Program-made: the position numbers and the translations under genes | The notes under the pieces: generated by a model | Told to the model about the DNA's origin: nothing | Seen by the model: only the letters and a program-made list of their open reading frames with translations | Database searches by the model: none | NCBI GenBank assembly: GCA_020632885.1 | Contig: JACKEQ010000085.1 | Location: 1 to 7,773 of the forward strand | Origin: Alphaproteobacteria bacterium | GTDB lineage: Bacteria > Myxococcota_A > UBA796 > GCA-2862545 | Direction: 5' to 3' | DNA length: 7,773 nucleotides | Shown: piece after piece, positions 1 through 5,921 of the stretch | Numbering within the stretch: the stretch's first letter is position 1 | How the letters are laid out: each line of letters starts with the position of its first letter

Positions 1-639
1 GACGGAGTGCTGGGTGACGCCCGAGAGGCCCTGGAGCGCCGGATGGCTCGAGCCGCCCGGCACCGTCAGGTGCACCGGGGCCAGCTTGCCCAGGGCCGTG
101 AGGCCGGCCTGCAGGTGCGCCTTGTCCGCGGCGGAGAGCAGGACGTCCGCGCCCGGCATCAGGGGGCCGGTCTCGGTCGCCGCCACCAGGATGGCCTGGG
201 GCGTGGCGTCCGCGCGCGGGATGTTGTCCAGCGGGCGCGTGCGGAAGGCACCCCACTGGCCGCGCTCCTGGAGTGCCGTGCGGATCGTGGCCGCGTCCGC
301 CGAGGCGGGATCGATGGCGGGGAACACGTGCTGCTCCGCGCTCGATGCATCGACCTCGACGACGAGGTCGGTGATCACGCGGCGGTGTCCGCGCCGGATC
401 TCCTTGACGGTGCCCGTGACGGGGGACAGGAACTGCACCCCGTGGGCCGACTTCGCGTGGAACAAGGGCTCCCCGCGCTTCACGCGATCGCCCTCGCGGA
501 CGTTGAGCCTCGGGATCAACCCCTTGAACTCGACCGGACAGTAGGCGACAGTCGCGGGGGTGCCGATGGCTTCGGGCTCGCCCGTGGCTGGACCGTCGAT
601 GGGGATGTCCAGGCCGTTCTTCACCACATGGTCTGGCAT
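1..639 (-). CDS. nqrA: Na+-translocating NADH:quinone reductase subunit A, N-terminal half (partial)
   Basis: NqrA is the peripheral, cytoplasmic-side subunit of the Na+-NQR complex, which oxidises NADH, reduces quinone and pumps sodium; it contributes to the quinone site and carries no cofactor. The minus frame is open for 213 codons from ATG at 639 to the window edge, roughly half of a usual ~450-residue NqrA. Family marks are the start motif GLDIPI (residues 9-14), a barrel-sandwich region with LNVREGDRVKRGEPLF (45-60) and FLSPVTGTV (70-78), and QWGAFRTRP (128-136), which resembles the Vibrio LWTALRTRP segment, followed by the AILVAATETGPL stretch (149-160). The frame sits antisense to a long spurious plus-strand ORF. 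nqrA normally opens an nqrABCDEF operon, so the other subunits are expected beyond the left edge. The ribosome binding site is weak (GAGAG about 11 nt upstream), so the exact start is a little uncertain. Confidence 0.93.
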   Translation of the reverse strand, partial: MPDHVVKNGLDIPIDGPATGEPEAIGTPATVAYCPVEFKGLIPRLNVREGDRVKRGEPLFHAKSAHGVQFLSPVTGTVKEIRRGHRRVITDLVVEVDASSAEQHVFPAIDPASADAATIRTALQERGQWGAFRTRPLDNIPRADATPQAILVAATETGPLMPGADVLLSAADKAHLQAGLTALGKLAPVHLTVPGGSSHPALQGLSGVTQHSV

Positions 640-735
640 GATGCTGGCGTCTCTCGGTTGCCCCGAGCCGGCTTCCTGGCGCGGGCCGAGACCCTAACGT
701 GCCTCCCCGATGCACACCACGAAAGCGAGGGAACC
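640..735. promoter_or_regulatory. Divergent promoter region between nqrA and the HEAT-repeat gene
   Basis: This 96-bp spacer separates two divergent genes and must hold both 5' ends. TAACGT (695-700, plus) and TAGGGT (complement of 691-696, minus) both fit a minimal TANNNT -10 pattern and share the central TA at 695-696. No convincing TTGACA-like -35 box is visible for either. The plus-strand gene has a ribosome binding site GAGGG at 727-731. The -10 calls rest on pattern only, and such short motifs arise by chance. Confidence 0.35.
653..667 (-). promoter_or_regulatory. Small hairpin in the nqrA leader
   Basis: CTCGG (653-657) and CCGAG (663-667) form a perfect 5-bp stem with a 5-nt loop. 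In the nqrA message the stem lies 13 nt before the ATG and its 3' arm (CCGAG) overlaps the only purine-rich ribosome-binding candidate. It could limit ribosome access, but a stem this short is frequent by chance in GC-rich DNA. Confidence 0.25.
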
Positions 736-2085
736 ATGGACGAGCAGCTTCTGGAGACGTGGGAGAAGGTCGCTTCTGGTGACATCGAAGACATCGATGT
801 GAGCCGGATCCAGCGGAAGCTGATCTACGTCTGCTTCGAGAAGGCCGGAGACCCCGACCCCGAGGAACGCCTGAAGTCCCTCAAGGTGGCCGCCCAGTTC
901 ACGGTCGACGACCGGATGCGCCTGGTGGACCCCCTGATCCGTGATCGCGACCCCCGCGTGCGCCGCTACGCGTTCAACCTCGCCGTGGAGGCCCACCTGG
1001 ACGGGCTCACCGCGCTGAAGACGTGTGTGGGCGGCGACGACGAGGACCTCGCGACCGAGGCCCTCGGTCTGCTGATCACCCAGGTCGACATCACCTCCTC
1101 GCTCCACGCGCGCCAGTGGCTGCTCTCGGACTTCCCGCGCGTGCGCGCCGGTGCAGCGATGCTCCTCGGCAACATCGCCGGGCCCGCCATGAGCGTGCGG
1201 CTCGGTCGGATGGCGCAGAACGACCCCGTCTTCGCCGTGCGCGAGATCGCCGCCGAGGCCGCCCGGCGCTGCTCGGGCGACCTCCCCAAGGCCACCCCGC
1301 GCGACTTCTGGGTCGCGGGCCCCACGCCGCTCGATCTCGCGGACCCGCCGCCGAAGGCCGCGCCCACCCCCGTCCCCGCGCCCCCGAAGCGCCTCGTGCC
1401 CCCCGCGCCTGTCGTGCCTCCGCCGCCGGTCCTGCGCGACGAGAGCCGGCTGCCCACGATCTACCCCGAGGGTGCGGACGCGGACGACGACCCCGTGCCC
1501 CCGCCGCCGAGCCGGGCCATGGTGCCCTCCGCGCCCGCAGGCACCCCGGAGGACGTGCGCGAGCCGCGCGACTGGCGGGAGCCCGCCCCGCTGCCGTCCG
1601 GCCTGCCGTCCGACCCCGGTGCGCTCGTGAAGCTCATGGGGCGCGTGGCCCCCAGCGACCGTGCGTCCGTGCAGAGCGCCTTCCAGTCCCTCTCCGATGG
1701 CGAGCGGAGCACCGTGCTCCGGCGCTGGGCGCCCGGTGGCGATGCGGCCCTCGGGCGGGGCACGGCCCTGATGATCGCCGCGCTGGACGACAAGCGCAGC
1801 GCGTCCATGCTCCGTCACATGCTGACGGACCCCGATGCCGGCGTGCGGGCCGGTGCCGCGGAGGCCGTCGGGCGGGTCGGGGCGCTCTCGATGATCCCGC
1901 CTCTGTCGCTCGTGCTGAACGACGCCGATCCCGACGTCCGTGCGGCCGCCGTGCGCGGTCTCGCCGACCTCCTCCGTCGCACCGAGCGGTTCGCGATGCT
2001 CCGGGAGCGCATCGGGCCCATGCAGAACGACGCGGACGCGCGCGTGCAGGCCGCCGCTTCCGAGGCCCTGGCGTCCATCGCATGA
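736..2085 (+). CDS. HEAT-repeat protein with proline-rich central linker
   Basis: A 449-residue protein, probably cytoplasmic: no signal peptide or membrane segment is visible. It has two helical-repeat blocks. The N-terminal block (about 40-180) holds HEAT/PBS-lyase-type units such as DRDPRVRRYAFNLAVEA (70-86) and PRVRAGAAMLLGNIAG (134-149). The C-terminal block (about 295-449) holds DPDAGVRAGAAEAVGRVGA (365-383) and DADPDVRAAAVRGLADLL (396-413). Between them, residues 195-295 form a Pro/Ala-rich, low-complexity linker with poly-Pro runs. HEAT repeats are protein-interaction scaffolds; nothing catalytic is visible, so the partner is unknown. ATG 736 is chosen because GAGGG lies 4 nt upstream; the same frame is open back to base 7, but that part is antisense to nqrA. 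The stop overlaps the rnhB start as ATGA (2082-2085), suggesting coupled translation. Confidence 0.86.
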   Translation: MDEQLLETWEKVASGDIEDIDVSRIQRKLIYVCFEKAGDPDPEERLKSLKVAAQFTVDDRMRLVDPLIRDRDPRVRRYAFNLAVEAHLDGLTALKTCVGGDDEDLATEALGLLITQVDITSSLHARQWLLSDFPRVRAGAAMLLGNIAGPAMSVRLGRMAQNDPVFAVREIAAEAARRCSGDLPKATPRDFWVAGPTPLDLADPPPKAAPTPVPAPPKRLVPPAPVVPPPPVLRDESRLPTIYPEGADADDDPVPPPPSRAMVPSAPAGTPEDVREPRDWREPAPLPSGLPSDPGALVKLMGRVAPSDRASVQSAFQSLSDGERSTVLRRWAPGGDAALGRGTALMIAALDDKRSASMLRHMLTDPDAGVRAGAAEAVGRVGALSMIPPLSLVLNDADPDVRAAAVRGLADLLRRTERFAMLRERIGPMQNDADARVQAAASEALASIA

Positions 2086-2711
2086 GGAGGGTGCTCGGCA
2101 TCGACGAGGCCGGGCGGGGCTGCGTGTTCGGCGACCTCGTCGTGGGTGCGTTCTTCGTGGAGGCGCTCGACGACGAGGGTCTTCGGGCCGCCGGTGCCGC
2201 CGACAGCAAGAAGCTCACGCACGCCCGGCGGATCGCCGCTCGGCAGGGGCTCGCGTCCCTCGGCACGGGTGTCGTCACCCGGATCGCGCCCTCCGCCATC
2301 GACGCCGGCAACCTCAACCACCTCGAGGAGGCCGCCATCGTCGCGCTGATCCAGCGGTTCGAGCCCGAGCACGTCTACATCGACGCGCTCGGCCACCCGA
2401 GCACGCTGCCGGCCACGGAGGCCCGCCTGCGCGCCGCCCTCGGCGGTCTCGCCCCACGATTCACCATCGAGCCCAAGGCCGACCACACGTACGCCGTCGT
2501 GGGCGCGGCCTCGATCTTCGCGAAGACCCACCGCGACGAGGCGCTGGAGGCGCACGCGGCCGTGTGGGGCGAGCTGGGGAGCGGGTACCCGTCAGACCCC
2601 AGGACCCGCGCGTGGCTCGCGTCCCACGCGCAGACCCGCGAGCCCTGGCCGGCCTTCGTCCGCACCCGCTGGCAGACCGTCCGCGACCTCGCCCAGGGTG
2701 CCCTGCTCTGA
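2082..2711 (+). CDS. rnhB: Ribonuclease HII, archaeal/eukaryotic-like type
   Basis: RNase HII cuts the RNA strand of RNA/DNA hybrids and nicks at single ribonucleotides misinserted in DNA, starting ribonucleotide excision repair. The 209-residue protein has the full catalytic set: D8 and E9 in GIDEAGRG, D101 (YIDALG) and D134 (KADHTYAVVGAASIFAK). It also has the GRG motif (11-13), DSKKL (41-45) and a candidate ribonucleotide-sensing Tyr169. The C-terminal half, GSGYPSDPRTRAWL (166-179) followed by WPAFVRTRWQTV (189-200), resembles archaeal RNase HII and eukaryotic RNASEH2A, not the GYPTKxH form of typical bacterial RnhB. Cys14 replaces the usual Pro after GRG, and GDL (17-19) replaces GPM/GPV. 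ATG 2082 overlaps the upstream stop by 4 bases. No SD stands at normal spacing before it; AGGAGG lies just after it (2085-2090), which fits termination-reinitiation. The stop is 1 bp from the convergent gene. Confidence 0.93.
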   Translation: MRRVLGIDEAGRGCVFGDLVVGAFFVEALDDEGLRAAGAADSKKLTHARRIAARQGLASLGTGVVTRIAPSAIDAGNLNHLEEAAIVALIQRFEPEHVYIDALGHPSTLPATEARLRAALGGLAPRFTIEPKADHTYAVVGAASIFAKTHRDEALEAHAAVWGELGSGYPSDPRTRAWLASHAQTREPWPAFVRTRWQTVRDLAQGALL

Positions 2712-2712
2712 G

Positions 2713-3111
2713 CTACTTCGCTGCCCAGCCGTCGTGCTTGGGCAGGTCGTCGGCCACGTCGAGCACGCGGTCGGCGTAGTAGATGTGCCGGTCCATCGGG
2801 AAGCGGTGGTCGAAGAGCCCCGTCATCACGTTGTCGACGTGCCGCTTGCGGCCCTGGACCCGGTTGTGGATGGCCGCGCCGCACCGTGAGCAGGAGTGGC
2901 GGGTGAGGTAGCCCGACGTCTGCTGGGTGTTCAGGGTGACCCCCTCGGCGAGGGTGATCTCCATCCCGCCCTCGGGCATCACCACCACGGCGATCAGCGG
3001 TGCGCCCGTGGAGCGACGGCAGATCGAGCAGTGGCAGTAGCAGGCGTCGACGGGCTCGGCCGACAGGGTGACCGTCACCCCGCCGCACTGGCAGTGGCCC
3101 ACGTGCGTCAT
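2713..3111 (-). CDS. GFA/CENP-V-like zinc-binding protein
   Basis: A 132-residue cytoplasmic protein of the GFA family (Gfa-like, Mss4-type beta-tent fold), named after glutathione-dependent formaldehyde-activating enzyme; most members have no proven reaction. The zinc ligands are in the family pattern: HCQCGG (C7, C9), CHCSICRR (C26, C28, C31) and CSRCGA (C74, C77), with an extra C24 just before the second cluster. The mid-protein VTLNTQQTSGYLTRHSC region matches the family's strand before the last CxxC. Length is normal. The start at 3111 is set by GGAGG 5 nt upstream and by the motif beginning seven residues in; a longer frame from 3180 would run into the upstream gene. It overlaps that gene's stop by four bases (ATGA on the minus strand). 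Its own stop at 2713-2715 is 1 bp from rnhB. Why a cytoplasmic zinc protein is coupled to an exported one is unclear. Confidence 0.9.
   Translation of the reverse strand: MTHVGHCQCGGVTVTLSAEPVDACYCHCSICRRSTGAPLIAVVVMPEGGMEITLAEGVTLNTQQTSGYLTRHSCSRCGAAIHNRVQGRKRHVDNVMTGLFDHRFPMDRHIYYADRVLDVADDLPKHDGWAAK
2721..2745. terminator. Candidate coding-embedded hairpin at the convergent junction
   Basis: CTGCCCA (2721-2727) and TGGGCAG (2739-2745) form a perfect 7-bp GC-rich stem with an 11-nt loop. It starts 10 bases after the rnhB stop and lies inside the last codons of the GFA gene. No T-run follows on either strand, so it is not a classical intrinsic terminator. It could still pause or terminate rnhB transcription or protect 3' ends. 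The assignment is tentative. Confidence 0.3.
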
Positions 3112-5186
3112 CGTCTCCTCCAGAAGAACAGGCCGGCGAGCATCACGAGCCCCCCGGACGGCGCGCCCCCCGAGCTGCACCAGCAGCCCACGAGCTCCGG
3201 CTCGGACGGCGCCCCCACGTCCGCGTCCGCGTCGGAGTCGGCGTCCGCATCGGCGTCGGTGTCGCTGTCGGTGTCCGCGTCCGCGTCCGCGTCGCTGTCG
3301 CGCGGCGGATCCGTGTCCGCATCGGTGTCGGTGTCGCTGTCGGCATCAGCGTCGGCGTCGGCGTCGGCATCCGTGTCGCTGTCGGTGTCCGCATCGGTGT
3401 CGGTGTCGGTGTCGCTGTCGGTGTCCGCATCGGCATCGGTGTCTGCGTCCGCATCGGCATCGGCGTCGGCGTCGGCATCGGCGTCGGAATCCGCGTCGGA
3501 GTCGGCGTCCGCATCGGAGTCGGCGTCTGCGTCGGCATCGGCGTCGGCATCGGCGTCGGAGTCCGCATCCGCGTCGGCGTCGGCGTCGGCGTCGGGGGTG
3601 AAGCCGGGGACGAAGTCCGCCTCGAGCTCGTAGTCGCCGGTGGCCGTGCCGTAGCCCGTGACCAGGAAGCGGTACGTCACGCCGCCCGTCACCACCTGGT
3701 CGAGGGCGCTCCGGCCCCCGGTACCGCAGACGGAGCTCGCGTCGTCGTTGTTCGCGACGCACACGGGCGCCGCGCAGTCGCCCGAGAACACCGAGATCTC
3801 GGTGTCGAAGCTCGACCCGCAGAGGTTCATGGACACCAGGCCGTCCTCGGGGGCCGTCCACACGTACCAGACGCCCTTCGCGCCGGCAGACGTCTGGCAT
3901 CCCGCGGCATCAGCGGTGGCATCGGTGGTGGACCCCGCGACGACGCCCGGCACGGTGAGCGCGGAGGCCGTGGCGCACGTGTCGTTCGCGGGTGGGCCGC
4001 CCGTGGGCGCGCAGCCGAGGTCCTCGACCTCCAGGATCCAGGTTCCGGTGGACGACCCGTAGCCGTCCACCGTGAAGAACAGCGTCTCCCCGGAGGCCGC
4101 CACCGTCTCGATGCGCGAGCGGTAGTTCGGGTGGAAGTCGTCGTCGCAGGCGAGCACGGAGAGGTCCGTGCAGGACGCGTGCTGCACGAGCACGGTGTCG
4201 AAGGACGAGTCGTAGAGGTCGAAGGCGAAGCAGCCCTCGTAGGGCGCCGTCCAGGAGAAGTGCCCGTCCTGTGCCGTGTTGTTCGGCGAGCAGGGCGGGT
4301 TCACGTCGTTCACCCCGCCCGCGGTCGAGCCCGTGGCCACGGCGGTCCCCACGAGGCTCCCCGCGTTCACGGCCTGCGCGCACACGTCCGCGTCCGCGTC
4401 GGTGTCCGCATCCGCATCGGCGTCCGCATCCGCATCGCTGTCTGCGTCGCTGTCGGCATCGGCGTCGCTGTCGGCGTCCGCATCGGCGTCGCTGTCCGAG
4501 TCGCTGTCGGCGTCCGCGTCGGCGTCGCCGCCCGCGTCGCGCAGGATGTCGATGGTGGTGGCGTTCAGCGTGCTGTTGGGCTGGCCGGGCGTGGGCGTGC
4601 TGCCGGTGGACCAGGCGCTGGCGGAGTCGAACAGGGTCACGTCGTCCAGCCAGGCGTTCGCGCCGCTCGCCGGCACGCCGATGGTGACGTTGGAGGCCGC
4701 ACCCAGGGTGCCCGGCGTGGGGTCCCAGTTCACCGCGTAGCCGTTCACGATCGACGAGCCGTCCGCCGCCGTGTCCACCCACACGACGTCGGTACCCGCC
4801 ATGTCCGGTGTGGTCACGAGGGTCACGTGGCTCCCGGCCGAGGACACCACGAGGGACCAGTCGCCTGGCGGGCCGTAGGAGAGGTTCTCCGCGGGGCCCG
4901 TGCCGCCGGTGATCACGAGGAGCGTGCCCGCCTGGAAGGTGCCTGCGATGGACGCCATGCCCGTGAGCGAGAGCTTGCCGACCTTCGAGGCGGTCGCGCT
5001 GCTGGAGTCGCCGATGGTGTAGGCCTCGAGCTGGGCGGCCGTGAGGTCCGAGAGGAGCAGGAGCTCCACCCACTCGTTGCCCGTCGCGCCCATGTTCCCG
5101 TCGCGGTAGAGCTCGTTGATGATGATCTCCTGGGCCATGGCCTCGGCGGAGAGCGCAGCAAGAGCAACGAGGAAGAGCGTACGCAT
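3108..5186 (-). CDS. Exported lamin-tail/PPC-domain protein with Asp-X repeat linkers and MYXO-CTERM-like tail
   Basis: A 692-residue predicted surface or secreted protein. In order: signal peptide (1-18, Arg2, hydrophobic core, cleavage after AMA); lamin-tail-like beta domain (about 19-215, opening EIIINELYRDGN and NEWVELLLL); first Asp-X linker (221-267); two PPC-like beta domains (about 269-391 and 398-524), each with a W-x-A-P-x-x-G turn, an SSFDT motif (328-332, 458-462 region) and paired Cys; second Asp-X linker (532-656); and a tail with GCWC (667-670), a short apolar stretch (679-689) and RRR at the end. The tail resembles MYXO-CTERM, a signal for anchoring or sorting in myxobacteria, but its apolar part is short. 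The many Asp residues could bind calcium; this is inferred. ATG 5186 gives a clean signal peptide and follows a G-rich stretch; the frame stays open to 6734 only as an antisense artefact. The stop overlaps the GFA start. Exact function is unknown. Confidence 0.88.
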   Translation of the reverse strand: MRTLFLVALAALSAEAMAQEIIINELYRDGNMGATGNEWVELLLLSDLTAAQLEAYTIGDSSSATASKVGKLSLTGMASIAGTFQAGTLLVITGGTGPAENLSYGPPGDWSLVVSSAGSHVTLVTTPDMAGTDVVWVDTAADGSSIVNGYAVNWDPTPGTLGAASNVTIGVPASGANAWLDDVTLFDSASAWSTGSTPTPGQPNSTLNATTIDILRDAGGDADADADSDSDSDADADADSDADADSDADSDADADADADADTDADADVCAQAVNAGSLVGTAVATGSTAGGVNDVNPPCSPNNTAQDGHFSWTAPYEGCFAFDLYDSSFDTVLVQHASCTDLSVLACDDDFHPNYRSRIETVAASGETLFFTVDGYGSSTGTWILEVEDLGCAPTGGPPANDTCATASALTVPGVVAGSTTDATADAAGCQTSAGAKGVWYVWTAPEDGLVSMNLCGSSFDTEISVFSGDCAAPVCVANNDDASSVCGTGGRSALDQVVTGGVTYRFLVTGYGTATGDYELEADFVPGFTPDADADADADADSDADADADADADADSDADADSDADSDADADADADADADADTDADADTDSDTDTDTDADTDSDTDADADADADADSDTDTDADTDPPRDSDADADADTDSDTDADADADSDADADVGAPSEPELVGCWCSSGGAPSGGLVMLAGLFFWRRR
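3219..3593 (-). repeat. Long Asp-X dipeptide repeat (linker 2)
   Basis: 125 codons (residues 532-656) of a 6-bp, two-codon unit encoding Asp followed by Ala, Ser or Thr. The only break is Pro-Pro-Arg at 627-629 (bases 3300-3308). Asp uses both GAC and GAT, and the second codon varies, so the array is degenerate rather than a perfect microsatellite. The Thr content rises toward the C-terminal half. Gain or loss of units would keep the reading frame. Confidence 0.93.
4386..4526 (-). repeat. Short Asp-X dipeptide repeat (linker 1)
   Basis: 47 codons (residues 221-267) of the same Asp-Ala/Asp-Ser unit as the longer array, with one Asp-Thr. It separates the lamin-tail-like domain from the first PPC-like domain and is followed directly by Val-Cys. 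At DNA level it is closely similar to the array at 3219-3593. Confidence 0.92.
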
Positions 5187-5264
5187 GGTCGACCCCCACC
5201 CCCAGTTACCCGGTCTCCGGCCGACTGTCGCGGTGGCCCGGGCTACGATCGACCCGGAGGTGAC
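5187..5264. promoter_or_regulatory. Divergent spacer with candidate promoter for the TIM-barrel operon
   Basis: This 78-bp spacer lies between the exported-protein gene (minus) and the TIM-barrel gene (plus). On the plus strand TACGAT (5244-5249) fits a -10 box and is followed after 6 nt by a strong SD, GGAGGTGA (5256-5263), so the leader would be very short. No -35 is recognisable. On the minus strand I see only a G-rich stretch before the ATG and no clear promoter. Confidence 0.35.
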
Positions 5265-5921
5265 GTGTTCCTCGCGGCCAGCTGCGCCCAGGGGGCGACC
5301 CAGATCGAGGGGCTGAAGGCGTTGCTCCGGCTGCAGCCCGCGGGCCTCCAGCTCACGCCGGGGTGGTTCCCCGTGCCCGGCTTCCGCGAGCTCCTGGACC
5401 GGGTCCGACTCCCCGTACGTCTCCACGACGGCTTCTCCTGGACCGCCTATCGACGGCCGGTCTGGGGCGAAGGACGGCTGCTCCTCGGCAGGGCGGGCGC
5501 CGGACACAGCCTGCACCCGCCGCGACGACCTTGGGAGGGGTGGCTCGAGACGGCCGTGCAGGCGGGCTACGCGGTGGAGGTCATGCCACCCGGACGTGCC
5601 CTCTCCACGGCACCCGAGCTCGAGCGGGCGCTCGAGCTGCGTGCGCCCCTGGCCCTCGACATCGCCCACCTCCACCTGCTCGCCCTCGCGGGCGTGTCCG
5701 ATCGGGTCCTCCGACGGATCCTCGACTCGCCGGACGTCGCGGAGGTGCACGTCTCCGCTTCCGACGGCCGGGTGGACGCCCACCTGCCGGCCACGCGCGA
5801 CAGCTGGCTCGCGGGCTGGGCGCTGGAGCGGAAGGCCGATGGGGTCCCGCTGATCGTGGAGTGTCGCTTCCAGGGGTTGGACCCCGGGGAGCGCGAGCGT
5901 GCGCTGGAGGCCTTCCGATGA
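5265..5921 (+). CDS. Xylose-isomerase-like TIM-barrel protein (putative sugar phosphate isomerase/epimerase family)
   Basis: A 218-residue protein, probably cytoplasmic, with the strand pattern of the xylose-isomerase-like/AP-endonuclease-2 TIM-barrel superfamily. Motifs in order: GLQLTPGWFP (27-36), VRLHDGFS (51-58), YAVEVMPPGRALST (102-115), LALDIAHLHL (129-138), VAEVHVSASDGRVDAHLP (158-175) and PLIVECRF (195-202). Candidate metal ligands, by analogy, are E105, D132/H135, H162, H173 and E199. The substrate cannot be told. It is shorter than the usual 250-290 residues. The related MNIO/DUF692 iron-oxidase fold is an alternative, because the D-x-H and terminal Glu pattern is shared, but DAHLP and the His after LDIA fit the isomerase-like group better. 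GTG 5265 is chosen for the SD GGAGGTGA just upstream; the frame extends to 4131 only as antisense. The stop overlaps the next start (ATGA, 5918-5921). Confidence 0.72.
   Translation: MFLAASCAQGATQIEGLKALLRLQPAGLQLTPGWFPVPGFRELLDRVRLPVRLHDGFSWTAYRRPVWGEGRLLLGRAGAGHSLHPPRRPWEGWLETAVQAGYAVEVMPPGRALSTAPELERALELRAPLALDIAHLHLLALAGVSDRVLRRILDSPDVAEVHVSASDGRVDAHLPATRDSWLAGWALERKADGVPLIVECRFQGLDPGERERALEAFR

Noticed and set aside
7..735. Upstream extension of the HEAT-repeat reading frame, in frame with it from base 7
   Set aside because: It is antisense to nqrA, shows no protein-like motifs, and the start at 736 has a proper ribosome binding site.
694..1818. Long minus-strand frame opposite the HEAT gene
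   Set aside because: Composition is Arg/Gly/His-rich with no recognisable motif; typical antisense shadow in very GC-rich DNA.
3219..3593. CRISPR array or tandem DNA satellite
   Set aside because: The 6-bp periodicity is explained by alternating Asp-X codons in a coding frame; there are no spacers or long repeats.
2896..3633. Plus-strand frame rich in Ser-Ala/Ser-Val repeats
   Set aside because: It is the reverse reading of the Asp-X repeat codons and covers the GFA start; no ribosome binding site or domain supports it. The same applies to 4276-4740.
4131..5264. Upstream extension of the TIM-barrel frame
   Set aside because: It is antisense to the lamin-tail region of the exported protein, low in complexity, and the GTG at 5265 has a near-perfect SD.
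5265..5921. MNIO (DUF692) enzyme making a peptide natural product
   Set aside because: Some motif spacing is similar, but the fit to the xylose-isomerase-like group is better and no precursor peptide or RRE-type partner is evident nearby.
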